DNA from: Neotabrizicola shimadae
GTDB lineage: Bacteria; Pseudomonadota; Alphaproteobacteria; Rhodobacterales; Rhodobacteraceae
Reading direction: 5' to 3'
Assembly: GCF_019623905.1 (NCBI RefSeq)
Contig: NZ_CP069370.1
Coordinates: forward strand, 2,982,001 to 3,046,000
DNA: 64,000 nucleotides
Positions 51,699 through 62,156 of this stretch are shown here, piece after piece. Each line of letters begins with the position of its first letter. Within the stretch, counting starts at the first letter, position 1. Below the pieces are notes generated by a model. The model was not told the origin of the DNA and searched no databases. It worked only from the letters and a program-made list of their open reading frames with translations. The translations under genes and the position numbers were made by a program.

Positions 51699-52565
51699 TC
51701 AGCCGCCGGGCGCGGGAGAGACGCTTTCAACCGCGCCGGTGGCCGATTTCAGCAAGCCATCAAGGTACAGCCGGGCGGAATCCACCGCGCCGACATAGCC
51801 ATCCAGGGCGGGTTTCAGCGCGGGAACCTGGGCCGCGAAGCGCGGCGCCATCAGGTAGGTCACAGCGAGGATCAGCGCGAGCAGGATCATCAGCATGAAG
51901 CCCCGGCCAAAGCCGCCGCGGCGGGGCGACATGTCGTCGGGCGCCAGGCCGCTGGCAAGGCCGGCCCGGTCGTCCGTGGCGCGCAGGGTGGAGTTGATTT
52001 CCTCGATGTCCGGCAGCTGGCCGCGGCGCGACGCGCGCGAGGGGGCAACCCCGGCCTCGGCCGCGGCTTCGCGCGCGATATCTTCGGCAGAGGGGATCAC
52101 CTCGACGGGCTTTGCGCGGGCGCGGGCCTCGCGCTCGGCGGCGGCGCTGGCGGCAACGGCACCGGCGACGGCGCTGTCCAGCCCGAGGTCGGGCTGGGTT
52201 TCGATGGTGCGCATCGCCTCGGCGCGGCGGGCATTGGCCTCGCGCTCGGCCTCTTCCTTCAGGACGGCGAGCACGGAATCGTCCAGCGTGCGGGGCTGGC
52301 GGGGGCTGGCCGACTGATCGGGGGGCGGCGGCTCCGGTTCGTCATCGTCGTCCTCGCCCGGAAGCGGTGACGCGATGGCCGGGACCGCGACGGGTTCCGG
52401 TTCGTCGAAGACCTCGGCCTCCGCCTCCGCCTCGGCCTCGACATGAGGGGGAAGCTGGAACCAGCCATGGCCACAGTTGGAACACTGCACATCCCGACCG
52501 GTGTCCGGGATGGCGGCGTCGTCAACCTCGTATTCCGCGCTGCAATTGGGGCAGATCAGCCGCAT
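51699..52565 (-). CDS. MJ0042-type zinc-ribbon membrane protein
   Basis: A 288-residue protein. The N-terminal zinc ribbon has Cys5, Cys8, Cys28 and Cys31 (MRLICPNCSAEYEVDD, VQCSNCGHGW). A long acidic, Pro/Glu/Ala-rich low-complexity linker (about 40-215) is followed by one transmembrane helix (about 230-250, FMLMILLALILAVTYLM) and a short outer tail. The topology puts the zinc ribbon in the cytoplasm. The role is unknown; it is conserved next to ftsE in Rhodobacteraceae. It is divergent from ftsE. Confidence 0.85.
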   Translation of the reverse strand: MRLICPNCSAEYEVDDAAIPDTGRDVQCSNCGHGWFQLPPHVEAEAEAEAEVFDEPEPVAVPAIASPLPGEDDDDEPEPPPPDQSASPRQPRTLDDSVLAVLKEEAEREANARRAEAMRTIETQPDLGLDSAVAGAVAASAAAEREARARAKPVEVIPSAEDIAREAAAEAGVAPSRASRRGQLPDIEEINSTLRATDDRAGLASGLAPDDMSPRRGGFGRGFMLMILLALILAVTYLMAPRFAAQVPALKPALDGYVGAVDSARLYLDGLLKSATGAVESVSPAPGG

Positions 52566-52712
52566 GGATGTTCCGGCCTGTTTCCGTTTTGCCCTATCTT
52601 GTAGCAACGATGCCGCGTGTCTCCAAGTCTTTGTGGCCATTCCCGAAGCAGCCGCATTGAAGTTGTGCGCGCCTTGGGCAATTCTGCCGCGCATATCCGA
52701 ACGGGGCAGGAC

Positions 52713-53384
52713 GTGATCGCCTTCGACAATGTCGCCTACAGCTATGGCGGGGGAGAGCTTCTGTCGGAGGTCTCGCTTCGGCTTGCGCCTGGGTCGTTCC
52801 ATTTCCTGACCGGGCCGTCCGGTGCGGGGAAATCGACGCTGATCAAGCTGGCCTATGCCGAACTGATGCCGACCGCCGGACGGGTGACGATCTTCGACCG
52901 CGAGGTGCGGGGCCTGTCGCGCGACGACATCGCCCGGGCGCGGCGGCGCATCGGGGTGGTGCACCAGAATGTCGAGTTCCTGGACCACCTGCCGCTGATC
53001 ACCAACGTGACGCTTCCGCTGGCCGTGTCGGACCGCGCGCCCAACCCGCAGGACGTGTCGGACCTGCTGACCTGGGTGGGCCTGCAGAACCACGCCGATG
53101 CCCTGCCGCCTTCGCTTTCGGGGGGCGAGCGGCAGCGGGCGGCGGTGGCGCGCGCGGTGATCATGGGGCCGGATGTCATTCTGGCCGACGAACCCACGGG
53201 CAACCTGGACTGGGAGATGTCGCTGCGCCTGCTGACGCTGCTGGTCGAGCTGAACCGGATGGGCAAGACCATCCTGATCGCCACGCATGACCTGAACCTG
53301 ATCCGCAACGCGAAAAGCCAGGTGGCGGCCCGCGTGCTGCGCATCCGCAACCGTCGCGTCCAGCTTGCGGGGGCCGACCTGTGA
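52713..53384 (+). CDS. ftsE: Cell-division ATP-binding protein FtsE
   Basis: A 223-residue ABC ATPase: Walker A GPSGAGKS at 34-41, Q-loop VHQNVEFLDHLPLITNV, signature LSGGERQRAAVARA, Walker B VILADEPTGNLD and H-loop ATHD. With FtsX it forms the divisome ABC complex that activates periplasmic peptidoglycan hydrolases. The start is GTG at 52713; an ATG further upstream gives a non-conserved leader. It overlaps ftsX by 4 bp. Confidence 0.93.
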   Translation: MIAFDNVAYSYGGGELLSEVSLRLAPGSFHFLTGPSGAGKSTLIKLAYAELMPTAGRVTIFDREVRGLSRDDIARARRRIGVVHQNVEFLDHLPLITNVTLPLAVSDRAPNPQDVSDLLTWVGLQNHADALPPSLSGGERQRAAVARAVIMGPDVILADEPTGNLDWEMSLRLLTLLVELNRMGKTILIATHDLNLIRNAKSQVAARVLRIRNRRVQLAGADL

Positions 53385-54286
53385 GCGAGACGGTGCGCGA
53401 TGCGGGCAGTCTTCTGCGCGGCGACCGCCAGGCCGACCGGGTGGTGCCACCCTCTGGTCCGGCGGCGCGGCTGACGAGCTTCACGGCCGGGGCGATGGCA
53501 TTCCTGGCGGTGTTTGCGCTGGCGCTCTCGCTGGCCTCGGGCCGGCTGGCCGACCGGTGGGCGGGGGCCTTGGCGCGCACGGCGACCATCCGCATCTCGG
53601 CCCCGACGGACCAGTTGGCGGCGCAGACCCAGATCGTGCTGGACATCCTGGCGCAGACGCCGGGCGTCGCTGCCGCGCGCGCGCTGACCGACGAGGAGCA
53701 GAAGGCGCTGCTGGAGCCCTGGTTCGGACCCGACCTGCCGGTGGACGCCCTGCCGCTGCCCCGGCTGATCGAGCTGACCGAGGGCGATCCCGGCTATGAC
53801 GGCGAGGGCCTGCGCCTGCGGCTTTCGGCCGAGGCGCCCGGGGCGATCCTGGACGACCATACCCGCTGGCGTCGCCCGATGGCCGAAGCCGCCAGCCGGC
53901 TGCGCCTCTTGGGGGTGCTCTCCATCGCGCTGATCGGCGCGGCGCTGGCGGCGATGGTGACGCTGGCCGCCACGGCCGCGCTGGCGGCCAATGCGCAGGT
54001 GATCCGCGTGCTGCGGCTGGTCGGCGCGCGCGACAGCTATATCGCCCGCGCCTTCGTGCGCCGCTTCACCCTGCGCGCGCTTGGCGGTGCGGCTGTGGGC
54101 ACCGCCGCCGCAATGATCGGCGTGGCCTTCCTGCCGGCGGTGGACGAGGCGGGCGGCTTCCTGACCGGCCTTGGCTTTCAGGGCTGGGCCTGGGCCATTC
54201 CTCTGGCCCTGCCGCCGCTGGCCGGGCTGGTGGCCTTTGTCGCAACCCGCACGGCGGCTCTGCGCAAGCTTCGGGAATTGACCTGA
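53381..54286 (+). CDS. ftsX: Cell-division protein FtsX
   Basis: A 301-residue permease-like protein. An N-terminal cytoplasmic tail (1-25) is followed by TM1 (about 28-50), an extracytoplasmic domain, and three C-terminal helices (about 165-190, 215-245, 262-290). The block ANAQVIRVLRLVGARDSYIARAF is the typical FtsX cytoplasmic loop. It works with FtsE. It overlaps ftsE by 4 bp and plsC by 1 bp. Confidence 0.92.
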   Translation: MSETVRDAGSLLRGDRQADRVVPPSGPAARLTSFTAGAMAFLAVFALALSLASGRLADRWAGALARTATIRISAPTDQLAAQTQIVLDILAQTPGVAAARALTDEEQKALLEPWFGPDLPVDALPLPRLIELTEGDPGYDGEGLRLRLSAEAPGAILDDHTRWRRPMAEAASRLRLLGVLSIALIGAALAAMVTLAATAALAANAQVIRVLRLVGARDSYIARAFVRRFTLRALGGAAVGTAAAMIGVAFLPAVDEAGGFLTGLGFQGWAWAIPLALPPLAGLVAFVATRTAALRKLRELT

Positions 54287-55017
54287 TGATCGTGATCCGC
54301 TGGGTTCTTTCGCTGATCTTCATCGTCCAGATGTATCTGGCCATGGCGGTGCTGGCCGTGGTCTTTGCGCCTTTCGCGCTGTTCTCGCGCCAGGCGGCGC
54401 TGCGCGCCTGCCACACCTATTGCGCCTGGGTGATCTTCACCGCGCGGCTCCTGTGCGGCATCCGGTCCGACGTGCGGGGCACGCCACCCACCGGCGAGGC
54501 GGTTATTGCCGCCAAGCACCAGAGCTTCTTCGACATCATCCTGATCTTCCACGCCGTGCCCCGCGCCCGGTTCATCATGAAGCGCGAGCTGATGTATGTG
54601 CCCTTCCTGGGCCAATATGCCCTGCGCATCGGCTGCATCCCGGTGGACAGGGGCAAGCGCGGCGCGGCCATCATCAAGATGAAGGCCGACGTCGCCAAGG
54701 GGGCGGGGTTTCCGGGCCAGCTGATCATCTATCCCCAGGGCACCCGCGTCGCGCCCGGCGCGAAGCTGCCCTACAAGATCGGCACCGGCCTGATCTATGA
54801 ACAGCTTGGCCAGCCCTGCGTGCCGGTGGCAACCAATGTGGGCGTGCTGTGGCCCAAGCGCAGCCTGCTGCGGACCCCAGGAACGGCAGTGGTGGAGTTC
54901 ATGCCCGAAATCCCGCCGGGACAGCCCGTGCCGACCTTCATGCGCCAACTGGAAGCGATGATCGAACCCGCGTCCGACCGGCTGATGGCCGAGGCCGGGT
55001 TCCGCCTGCCGGCTTGA
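54286..55017 (+). CDS. plsC: 1-acyl-sn-glycerol-3-phosphate acyltransferase
   Basis: A 243-residue membrane-bound acyltransferase. After an N-terminal hydrophobic helix (about 7-35) come the HX4D motif (His78, Asp83 in AAKHQSFFDII), the GCIPVDRGKRG block and IIYPQGTRVAPG (FPEGTR equivalent; here YPQGTR). It makes phosphatidic acid from lysophosphatidic acid. The start shares one base with the ftsX stop (TGATG). Confidence 0.93.
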   Translation: MIVIRWVLSLIFIVQMYLAMAVLAVVFAPFALFSRQAALRACHTYCAWVIFTARLLCGIRSDVRGTPPTGEAVIAAKHQSFFDIILIFHAVPRARFIMKRELMYVPFLGQYALRIGCIPVDRGKRGAAIIKMKADVAKGAGFPGQLIIYPQGTRVAPGAKLPYKIGTGLIYEQLGQPCVPVATNVGVLWPKRSLLRTPGTAVVEFMPEIPPGQPVPTFMRQLEAMIEPASDRLMAEAGFRLPA

Positions 55018-55018
55018 G

Positions 55019-55357
55019 ATGGCAACGCGGGCCGAGACCATTCCGCCAATCCTGGATGCCGTGCCGGGCACGACCGCACGCCGGATGTTCGGTGAATACG
55101 CGATCTACCTGAGCGGCCGGGTGGTGGCGCTGGTCTGCGACGACCGGCTGTGGGTCAAGGCGATGGATGAGGCCCGCGCCCTGCTGCCCGGCGCCGAGGA
55201 AGAGCCGCCGTTTCCCGGCGCCAAGCCCTACCTGGCGGCCGATGCCTGGCTGGACGAGCCCGAGGTTCTGACCGAAGCCCTGCGCGCCGTCGCGGAGGCC
55301 CTGCCGCCGCCCAAGCCGAAAAGCCCGAAGACCCGCAAGCCGAAAGGGGCCGCCTGA
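55019..55357 (+). CDS. TfoX/Sxy N-terminal-domain protein
   Basis: A 112-residue protein with the TfoX_N pattern: RRMFGEYAIYLSGRVVALVCDDRLWVK, then LAADAWLDEPEVLTEALRAV, and a basic Pro/Lys-rich tail. Only the N-terminal TfoX domain is present; the C-terminal domain of competence regulators is missing. Function unknown. It begins 1 bp after plsC. Confidence 0.87.
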   Translation: MATRAETIPPILDAVPGTTARRMFGEYAIYLSGRVVALVCDDRLWVKAMDEARALLPGAEEEPPFPGAKPYLAADAWLDEPEVLTEALRAVAEALPPPKPKSPKTRKPKGAA

Positions 55358-55358
55358 T

Positions 55359-55964
55359 ATGGACTGGATCACCGATCTTGACGCACTGCACAGCCATTAC
55401 GGCACGCCCGCCGCCCCGGCGATGCGCAAGGTAACGGACAGCCTGACACCGTCCTACCGCGCCTTCATCGAACGGTCGCGCTTCTGCGTGCTGTCCACCG
55501 TCGGCCCCGAGGGCACCGATGGCAGCCCGCGCGGCGATCAGGGGCCGGTGGTGACAGTGGCGGACCGGCAGACCCTGCTTCTGCCCGACTGGAAGGGCAA
55601 CGAACGGATCGACTCGCTGCGCAACATCCTGCGCGACGGGCGGGTGAGCCTGTATTTCATGGTGCCGGGATCGACCATATCGGTCCGGGTGAACGGCACC
55701 GCGCGGCTGACCGCCGATGCCGCGCTATGCGCCCGGTTCGAGCGCGACGGCCGGCATCCCCGCACGGTGATCGTGATCCGCGTGGCCGAGGTCTATTCGC
55801 AATGCGCGCGGGCCTTGCAGCGGTCGGCGCTGTGGACTTCGGGCGATTGCTCCGAGGGCCTGCCGAGCGTGGGGCAGATGCTGGAAGAGGCGACGCGCGG
55901 CGACATCGACGGCGCGGCCTACGATGCCGAGCGCGCGACACGGGCGCATCTGGGCTGGTGGTAG
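55359..55964 (+). CDS. Pyridoxamine 5'-phosphate oxidase-like FMN protein
   Basis: A 201-residue split-barrel flavoprotein: FCVLSTVGPEGTDGSPRGDQ, LLLPDWKGNERIDSLRNIL and RVSLYFMVPGSTISVRVNG match the MSMEG_1061-type PPOX group. These bind FMN or F420 and reduce unknown substrates; a true pyridoxamine oxidase role is unlikely. It begins 1 bp after the TfoX-like gene and ends the ftsE-plsC run. Confidence 0.85.
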   Translation: MDWITDLDALHSHYGTPAAPAMRKVTDSLTPSYRAFIERSRFCVLSTVGPEGTDGSPRGDQGPVVTVADRQTLLLPDWKGNERIDSLRNILRDGRVSLYFMVPGSTISVRVNGTARLTADAALCARFERDGRHPRTVIVIRVAEVYSQCARALQRSALWTSGDCSEGLPSVGQMLEEATRGDIDGAAYDAERATRAHLGWW

Positions 55965-55968
55965 GAGC

Positions 55969-56655
55969 CTAAAGCGGGACCGCCGCGAACGCGATGACAT
56001 GGCCGCCGGCGCGGCCCCAGTGACCGGCGATGACATCGCCGGGGACGAAGGGCGGATGGGCGGCGGTGAAGGTGGCACGGAAGGCGCCGGGCACCAGCGT
56101 GACCTCAAGGTCGTGAAATCCGAACAGCCGCCGGGTCAGGGGATACTGCGCCTTGTAGGCGGCTTCCTTCGCGGCAAAGACCACCATCGCGGCGCGGCCC
56201 GGCTCGTCCCGCGGCAGGGCGGCGCGTTCCGAAGGGTTCAGGATCGTGTCCCACAGGAGGGGGTCGAGGGGGGTCTCGGGTTCGAGGTCCAGTCCGATTG
56301 CGCCTGCACTGGCGGGCCCGACGATGGCGAGGCAAAGCCGGTCTGAATGGCTGATCGTGCCTGTCACTCCTTCGGGCCAGAGCGGCGCGCGGTCTTCGCC
56401 CATCGGCAGCCTGTCCAGCACCAGCCCTGCCTGTCGCGCTGCCGCGCGCGCGGCGCGCCGCCCGGCGGCGAACTCTCGGGCGCGGCGCGGGATGACGCCG
56501 GGCGGTGTGTCTGGGTCGTGCGGGGCTTCGGCGCGGGGGTCGGCCGCGGCAAGGGCAAAGCCCGGTGCCAGCCAGCGGGCAACCAGCGACAGGGCCTCCT
56601 CTTTGCCCAGATACGCCGGGGGTGCGGGGGCAACGCCCCCGCCTAGCTCAGGCAT
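55969..56655 (-). CDS. 4'-phosphopantetheinyl transferase (EntD/Sfp superfamily)
   Basis: A 228-residue enzyme that attaches phosphopantetheine to carrier-protein serines. Magnesium ligands are Asp123 and Glu125 (AIGLDLEPE) with Glu164, and the [12 protein letters not shown] block provides the Lys-Glu-x-x-x-Lys motif. The N-terminal substrate region [14 protein letters not shown] (the SHS motif) is intact. It is the last gene of the biosynthetic operon; its start overlaps the NRPS end by 8 bp, so it very likely activates the carrier domains of the NRPS and PKS encoded upstream. Confidence 0.92.
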   Translation of the reverse strand: MPELGGGVAPAPPAYLGKEEALSLVARWLAPGFALAAADPRAEAPHDPDTPPGVIPRRAREFAAGRRAARAAARQAGLVLDRLPMGEDRAPLWPEGVTGTISHSDRLCLAIVGPASAGAIGLDLEPETPLDPLLWDTILNPSERAALPRDEPGRAAMVVFAAKEAAYKAQYPLTRRLFGFHDLEVTLVPGAFRATFTAAHPPFVPGDVIAGHWGRAGGHVIAFAAVPL

Positions 56656-59600
56656 CCTCGCCCACGCGGCCCGCGCGCATCGCCCGGCGCCGGGCCATGG
56701 CGTCGAGCCGTGCGCCCGCGCGGTCTTCCGCCGGGGCGGGCGGCGCCTTCGGCCCTTCCAGATGCGCCGCCAGTTGCGACAGGACCGGGAAGCGGAAGAT
56801 GTCGGTGATGGTCAGCTTGGTCAGCCCCAGCCCATCCCGCAACTCCCGGTGAGCCTGCACCGCCAGCAGCGAATGGCCGCCAAGCGCGAAGAAGTTGTCG
56901 CGCGCACCGACCTTGGGCACGCCCAGGACGCGCGCCCAGATGGCGGCGATCTGTTCGGCCAGTCCTTCCTCAGGCGCCTCGAAGGACTCGGGGGCGCGTT
57001 GCGCCTGCGGCGCGGGCAGGGCCTTGCGGTCCACCTTGCGGTTGGGGGTCAGGGGGAAGCTGTCCAGCCGCACCACATGGGCAGGCACCATATGAGCCGG
57101 CAGATGATCGGCCAGTGCGGCCTTCAGCGCGACCTCCTCTGCCGGGCCGGTGACATAGGCCACCAGCCGCGTATCGCCGGGGCTGTCCTCGCGCGCCAGA
57201 ACCACGGCCTGGGTCACGCCCGGCTGCTCTTCCAGCGCGGCCTCGATTTCGCCCAGTTCGATGCGGTAGCCGCGCAGCTTGACCTGGTGGTCGGCACGGC
57301 CCAGGAAATCCAGCTTGCCATCCGCGCGCCTGCGCACCAGGTCGCCGGTGCGGTACATGCGGCCGCCCAGGAACGGGTCGGACTTGAAGCGGTCTTCCGT
57401 CAGGTCGGGCCGCTGCCAGTAGCCGCGCGCCACGCCGGCGCCGCCGATCCACAGTTCCCCAGGCGTGCCCACCGGCACCGGAGCGCCGGCCTCGTCCAGC
57501 ACATAAAGCCTTGTGTTGGCGATGGGCGTGCCGATGTTCGTCACCGGCTCGACCGCCAGCACCTCTTCGACCGAGGACCAGATGGTGGTTTCGGTCGGGC
57601 CATACATGTTCAGAAGCCGCGCGGGCGTGGCCTTCTTCAGTTCGGCCACCAGGGCGCCGGGCAGCGCCTCGCCGCCGACCATGAGCGTCTTCACCCCGGC
57701 AAGGGCAGCGCGGGCCTCGTCGTTCATGGCGATCATGCGGGCCATGGACGGGGTGCATTGCAGGTGCGTCACGCGGTGGCGGATCAGTTGCGCGGCGATG
57801 GAGAAATCGTCGGCCTCGACCCCGCCGCCCGAATTGGCGCGGCGCACCACTTCGGCCAGGGGATACAGCCCCTCCATCACCACTTCGGGCGCGATGCCAT
57901 AGTCGATGAGGCAGGCCACCTCGGTCACGCCGATGCGCTTCAGCCCTTCCACACGCGCCAGCGCATCCTCGACCGTGCCGAACAGGCCCGATTCCTCGAA
58001 ATAGCGCTGGAAGGCGAAGTCGAGGATGCCTTCCATCTCTTCGGGCGCGAGCGAGCGGATGTCGATGTCCGCCGGGTTCGTGACACCTTGCGGTTTCTTG
58101 AAGGCCGGGAAGGCCCAGGCATATTGCTTGATGAGCCCCGCGGCCGAACGGAGGTAATCCTTCATCGGCCCCCGCGCCACCTCGCGTGCACGGTCGCGGT
58201 CGCGGGCCAGGTAGGTGTGCAGCATCAGCGTGATGGTGTGGTTTGCCGGATCATGCCCCGCCGCCCGAAGGGCGGCGTGGTAGATGCCGATCTTCTCCGC
58301 CACCTCCTCGATGGTCTGTCCCAGCAGATGGGTCAGCACGTTGGCGCCGATCTGCCCGGCCTCGCGCCAGGTTTCGGGGTTGCCCGCCGTCGTCACCCAG
58401 ACGGGCAATTCCTTAGACACCGGGCGCGGCTGCGTCTTCACCGCGAAGGTTCCGGTCCTGGTCGGAAACTCCACTGCCTCGCCGCGCCACAGACGTCGCA
58501 CCTGGTCGATGGCGGTGAACATGGCGGCGCGGTTGTCGGGCGGGGTGTTTTCGGGGCGCAGCACGAAATCGTCAGGGTGCCAGCCGCTTGCGATGGCCAT
58601 GCCGGCACGGCCGTTCGTCAGGTTGTCGATCACCGCCCATTCCTCGGCGATGCGGGCCGGGTGGTGCAGGGGGGCAACGCAGGACCCCGCGCGCACGCCG
58701 ATGTTCCGCGTGACCGCCGCCACCGCCGCGCCGGTCACCGAGGGGTTGGGATAGGGGCCGCCGAAGGCGTGGAAGTGCCGCTCGGGCGTCCAGACGGCAA
58801 CGAAGCCGTGGCTGTCGGCGAATTTTGCGCCCTCGAGCAGAAGTTCGTACTTCTTAGGCCCCGCGCCGTCGTCATTGCCCCAGTAATACAGCGAGAAGTC
58901 CATCTTCTGCGCCGATCCGATGCGGCCCGACGACACCGTGGCGCGGTCCTCGTCGGACGAGATCACCACCTTGAACCCGCGCGCCAGCGTCCAGAACAGC
59001 TCCAGCACCGAGATGTCGAAGGACAGCGAGGTCACCGCCAGCCAGGTGCCGGGATCGGTGCCGATGCGGTCGTCCATGCCGGTGAAGAAGTTCGACACGT
59101 TGCGGTGTTCGACCATCACCCCCTTGGGCCTGCCGGTCGAACCCGAGGTGTAGATCATGTAGGCCAGGTCCTCGCCGCCTATCGCGACGCCGGGGTTGGC
59201 GTCGGGCGCCAGCGCCAGCCGTCCGTCATGGTCCAGCGCCAGAAGCTCTGGCCCCCTTGGCAGGCTGTCTTCGACCGCGGCCTGCGTCACGATCACCGGG
59301 CAACCCGAATCCTCGATGTAAAGCGCGATGCGGTCGGCGGGATAGGCCGGGTCCATCGGCACATAGGCGCCGCCGGCCTTCAGGATCGCCAGCGCGCCGA
59401 TGATCAGGTCGGGGCTGCGGCGGGTGGCAAGGCCGACCAGCGTGCCGGGGGTGACGCCCATCTGCATCAGCACATGCGCCGCGCGGTTGGCGCGGGCGTT
59501 CAGCTGCGCATAGGTCAGCGTGATCCCCTCGAAGGCGACGGCGGGGGCATCAGGGGTGCGGGCCGCCTGCGCCTCGATGGCGGCGTGCAGCGTCAGATCC

Positions 59601-61117
59601 GCCGGAAAGGCGTGGTCGGTAGCGTTCCAGCGGTGGATCAGGTCTTGCCGTTCGGACTCGGGCAGGATCGGCAGGTCGGCCAGAGCGGCGCCGGGGGTCG
59701 CGGCAGCGGCCTGCACGAAGCAGGTCAGCCGCGCGGCGATGGCCTGCGCCTCGGCATAAAGCACGCGCGCGGCGTCGTAGTGGATCGCGCGCGGCGTCAG
59801 CGTCAGCGCCGCGCCGGGGAGGGGCGCGTCGTCCTCGCCAAGGGCGATCATGGGCGGGCGCAGGCCCTTCAACCTTGGGTCGCGCAGGATCAGGTCGGCG
59901 GCAAAGCCGCCTTGCGGCGCGGGGCGAGCCAACGCATCGGCAATGGCCGAGAGTGGCTGGCCCAAATCCACGCGCAGGGGCAGCCAGCCGGACATGCCCG
60001 GCGCCTGCCCTGCCCTGCGGGCAAGGTCGGCCTGCGCCTGCCCGGTCAGCCGCACGGCGGCAGCGGCCAGGCGGGGCAAGGTCAGCGCATCGGCGGGCAG
60101 GTCCAGCGCGATGTGGCGGATGCCGGGGATGCCGGTTTCGGTGACGGGCAGGCTTGCCGGGGCCAGGCTGGCCAGGGCACGGGCAACGGCAGCTTCTTGC
60201 GGGGCCGTGCGGGCCAGTGCTTCGGTCCAGCGCGCCGCCTCGTCCGAAGAAGGCGCCCGCAGCGCGGTAACGGTGGTGGGGCAGACGGCGGCGCCTGCCA
60301 TGTCGCGCAGGCCTGTGAGGCGGATCGCGCCGTCGGCGCTGGCGACGACCAGCCCGGCGGGCGTGGCCTCCAGCACCTGCCCCGGAGTTCCGTGGCCTTG
60401 GGCCGGTTCAGCCGGGCCGACGACCAGCACGCGCTCGCCGTCCAGAATCTTCGGCAGGGTCACCGGGTTGGCATAGCTCCCATGGTCCAGCGCCCGGATC
60501 AGGCGCAGCAGCGCGGCAGTCGGCTGGGTGAAGTCCAGAAGGCCCTGCGCCGCCGGTCGGTCGGCCCGGCGATGATGGTTCAGGTGCGGCAGCACCTGTT
60601 TGCGGCGATAGGGGATGCCGGCCTCGATTTCGGCCATCACCTCGGGGAAGCTGTCCAGCGCCGCCTCGAAACAGCGCGTGTTCAGCGTCAGCGCCGTATC
60701 GGTTGGGGCGATGTCGAAGGACCGTTCGGCCAGAATGTCGCCTTCGTCCACGCCGCCTTCGATCAGGTGCCAGGTGATGCCGTGCCGCGCGTCGCCCGCG
60801 AGGATTGCCCAGACCGGCGCATTCAGCCCGGCATGGGCGGGCAGCGGACCGTCGTGGAAGTTGACAGCGCCCTTCGTCGCCTTGGCCAGAAGGGCCGGCC
60901 CGATGACCGACAGGTTGGCGATGGAGAGGATCCAGTCGGCGCTTTCCTCTGGCACCGACCCCGGCGGCAGAACGGGGATCCCTGCGCCCTTGGCCCACTG
61001 CGCGGTGCCCGCATGGCGCGTGATGACGCAGGTCAGCCTGTGGCCACGCGCCTGCCACATCTCGCCGCACTGGCGCGTCAGGCTTTCGTTGCCGATGAGG
61101 ATCGCGGAAAGGCTCAT
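56648..61117 (-). CDS. NRPS with formyltransferase and monooxygenase-interrupted adenylation domain
   Basis: A 1489-residue MupA/Atu3671-type protein. Domains: formyltransferase-like (1-180; Asn86, His88 and Asp124 match the catalytic set; [16 protein letters not shown]); FMT C-terminal-like (190-280); partial condensation domain without HHxxxDG (about 320-505, ending HRWNATD); adenylation first half (510-720; [12 protein letters not shown]4 [10 protein letters not shown]); luciferase-like FMN monooxygenase (about 738-1095; [31 protein letters not shown]); adenylation second half (1100-1370; [28 protein letters not shown]); carrier domain with Ser1416 ([12 protein letters not shown]). The specificity positions Asp701, Ile702, Leu705, Gln1120, Met1146, Gly1148, Met1171, Ile1179, Trp1180 and Lys1361 match the glycine code at eight of ten. 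It overlaps the glycosyltransferase gene by 4 bp. Confidence 0.93.
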   Translation of the reverse strand: MSLSAILIGNESLTRQCGEMWQARGHRLTCVITRHAGTAQWAKGAGIPVLPPGSVPEESADWILSIANLSVIGPALLAKATKGAVNFHDGPLPAHAGLNAPVWAILAGDARHGITWHLIEGGVDEGDILAERSFDIAPTDTALTLNTRCFEAALDSFPEVMAEIEAGIPYRRKQVLPHLNHHRRADRPAAQGLLDFTQPTAALLRLIRALDHGSYANPVTLPKILDGERVLVVGPAEPAQGHGTPGQVLEATPAGLVVASADGAIRLTGLRDMAGAAVCPTTVTALRAPSSDEAARWTEALARTAPQEAAVARALASLAPASLPVTETGIPGIRHIALDLPADALTLPRLAAAAVRLTGQAQADLARRAGQAPGMSGWLPLRVDLGQPLSAIADALARPAPQGGFAADLILRDPRLKGLRPPMIALGEDDAPLPGAALTLTPRAIHYDAARVLYAEAQAIAARLTCFVQAAAATPGAALADLPILPESERQDLIHRWNATDHAFPADLTLHAAIEAQAARTPDAPAVAFEGITLTYAQLNARANRAAHVLMQMGVTPGTLVGLATRRSPDLIIGALAILKAGGAYVPMDPAYPADRIALYIEDSGCPVIVTQAAVEDSLPRGPELLALDHDGRLALAPDANPGVAIGGEDLAYMIYTSGSTGRPKGVMVEHRNVSNFFTGMDDRIGTDPGTWLAVTSLSFDISVLELFWTLARGFKVVISSDEDRATVSSGRIGSAQKMDFSLYYWGNDDGAGPKKYELLLEGAKFADSHGFVAVWTPERHFHAFGGPYPNPSVTGAAVAAVTRNIGVRAGSCVAPLHHPARIAEEWAVIDNLTNGRAGMAIASGWHPDDFVLRPENTPPDNRAAMFTAIDQVRRLWRGEAVEFPTRTGTFAVKTQPRPVSKELPVWVTTAGNPETWREAGQIGANVLTHLLGQTIEEVAEKIGIYHAALRAAGHDPANHTITLMLHTYLARDRDRAREVARGPMKDYLRSAAGLIKQYAWAFPAFKKPQGVTNPADIDIRSLAPEEMEGILDFAFQRYFEESGLFGTVEDALARVEGLKRIGVTEVACLIDYGIAPEVVMEGLYPLAEVVRRANSGGGVEADDFSIAAQLIRHRVTHLQCTPSMARMIAMNDEARAALAGVKTLMVGGEALPGALVAELKKATPARLLNMYGPTETTIWSSVEEVLAVEPVTNIGTPIANTRLYVLDEAGAPVPVGTPGELWIGGAGVARGYWQRPDLTEDRFKSDPFLGGRMYRTGDLVRRRADGKLDFLGRADHQVKLRGYRIELGEIEAALEEQPGVTQAVVLAREDSPGDTRLVAYVTGPAEEVALKAALADHLPAHMVPAHVVRLDSFPLTPNRKVDRKALPAPQAQRAPESFEAPEEGLAEQIAAIWARVLGVPKVGARDNFFALGGHSLLAVQAHRELRDGLGLTKLTITDIFRFPVLSQLAAHLEGPKAPPAPAEDRAGARLDAMARRRAMRAGRVGEDA

Positions 61118-62130
61118 GTCATGCTCCTGTGTCCCGACCGGGCAAGGGCCGGCGGGGTGGTGCCACGCGGCTGTTCGCGCCGCGCCGTGGCGGCATGGGT
61201 CGCATAATGCAGCGCCATGTCGGCGAGGAAATGAGGTGGATCAACCGGATCGCGGCGCTGGATCAGGCAGCGCAGCCGCCAAAGCGCACCGCCGGTCAGC
61301 CGGGCCAGCGTGGCCAGCGCCGCATAGGGCGCGCCGTGGACCTTGGTGAAGTAGTAAAGCCGCGAGTCGAGCCAGAACCGGGGGATACGCGCCCAGGTCT
61401 TCATGCCGGTCGAGGCCGAGCCGATGTGTTCCACCTTGCTGGCACGGACGTAATCGGTGGCAAAGCCCGCCGCGACGGCACGGTGCATCAGTTCGGTTTC
61501 TTCGTAGTAGAGGAAAAAGACCTCGTCGAAGAGGCCGATCCGGTCCAGCATGTCCATGCGCATCAAGACCGAGGCGCCGGCCAGCCAGTCCACCCGCGTC
61601 GTGCGGTCGGGAACGGGCAGGGGGACGATGGAGGCGTGCAGCCAGCGGCTGACAAGCCCCAGGCGGATGGCGCCCTCAAACTCGCTGGTGATCGAGGGGA
61701 AGCGGAAGGCGGTTTCGTGCGGTTGGCCATCCGGCCCGTGGATGTAACTGCCGGCAAAGCCCGCCTCTGGCTGGGCCGCCAGGTGATCCATCAGGCGTTG
61801 CAGCGCATCGGGCGCGGGGAAGGCGTCGGAGTTCAGGACATAGACAAAATTCGGCCGTCCGCCCCCCGGCAGGCCCGCGCGGATGCCGAAATTGTTGCCG
61901 GCGCCGAAGCCGCCGTTCCGCCCCGCTTGCAGCACTTGCACCCTGTCCCAGCCCCGACGTGCGACCTCGGCAGCCATCACCTCGAACGAGCCGTCGCCGG
62001 AGGCGTTGTCCACGATGGTGACGGCACCCGCGATCCCCTCCATCGCCCGCAGCGCGGCCTCGGCAGAGCGCAGGGTCATCTCGGGCGTGCGCCAGTTCAG
62101 GATGACGGTCAGGACGGTCGGGCCGGTCAT
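61114..62130 (-). CDS. Glycosyltransferase family 2 protein
   Basis: A 338-residue GT-A enzyme resembling rhamnosyltransferases: [20 protein letters not shown] (Asp41), [13 protein letters not shown], and the metal-binding NSDAFP (Asp102 in place of DXD). [36 protein letters not shown] is the conserved acceptor-side block. It lies inside the PKS/NRPS operon, so it may glycosylate the product, but a role in surface polysaccharide cannot be excluded. Its ATG directly follows a perfect palindrome that contains its ribosome-binding site. It overlaps the NRPS gene by 4 bp. Confidence 0.9.
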   Translation of the reverse strand: MTGPTVLTVILNWRTPEMTLRSAEAALRAMEGIAGAVTIVDNASGDGSFEVMAAEVARRGWDRVQVLQAGRNGGFGAGNNFGIRAGLPGGGRPNFVYVLNSDAFPAPDALQRLMDHLAAQPEAGFAGSYIHGPDGQPHETAFRFPSITSEFEGAIRLGLVSRWLHASIVPLPVPDRTTRVDWLAGASVLMRMDMLDRIGLFDEVFFLYYEETELMHRAVAAGFATDYVRASKVEHIGSASTGMKTWARIPRFWLDSRLYYFTKVHGAPYAALATLARLTGGALWRLRCLIQRRDPVDPPHFLADMALHYATHAATARREQPRGTTPPALARSGHRSMT

Positions 62131-62156
62131 GAAACCTTCCCCGCGGGGAAGGTTTC
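62131..62156 (-). promoter_or_regulatory. Palindrome enclosing the glycosyltransferase ribosome-binding site
   Basis: A perfect 26-bp palindrome with arms GAAACCTTCCC and GGGAAGGTTTC around CGCG. On the coding (minus) strand it ends exactly at the base before the ATG, and the GGGGAAGG ribosome-binding site is inside its 3' arm. It lies 29 bp after the PKS stop. Folding would hide the site from ribosomes; it might also act as a weak terminator after the PKS gene. Confidence 0.6.

Noticed and set aside
56246-61207. A 1653-codon open frame on the plus strand opposite the NRPS gene
   Set aside because: It is a codon-bias shadow of the minus-strand NRPS in very GC-rich DNA: no recognisable domains, Arg/Gln/His/Gly-rich composition, no ribosome-binding site.
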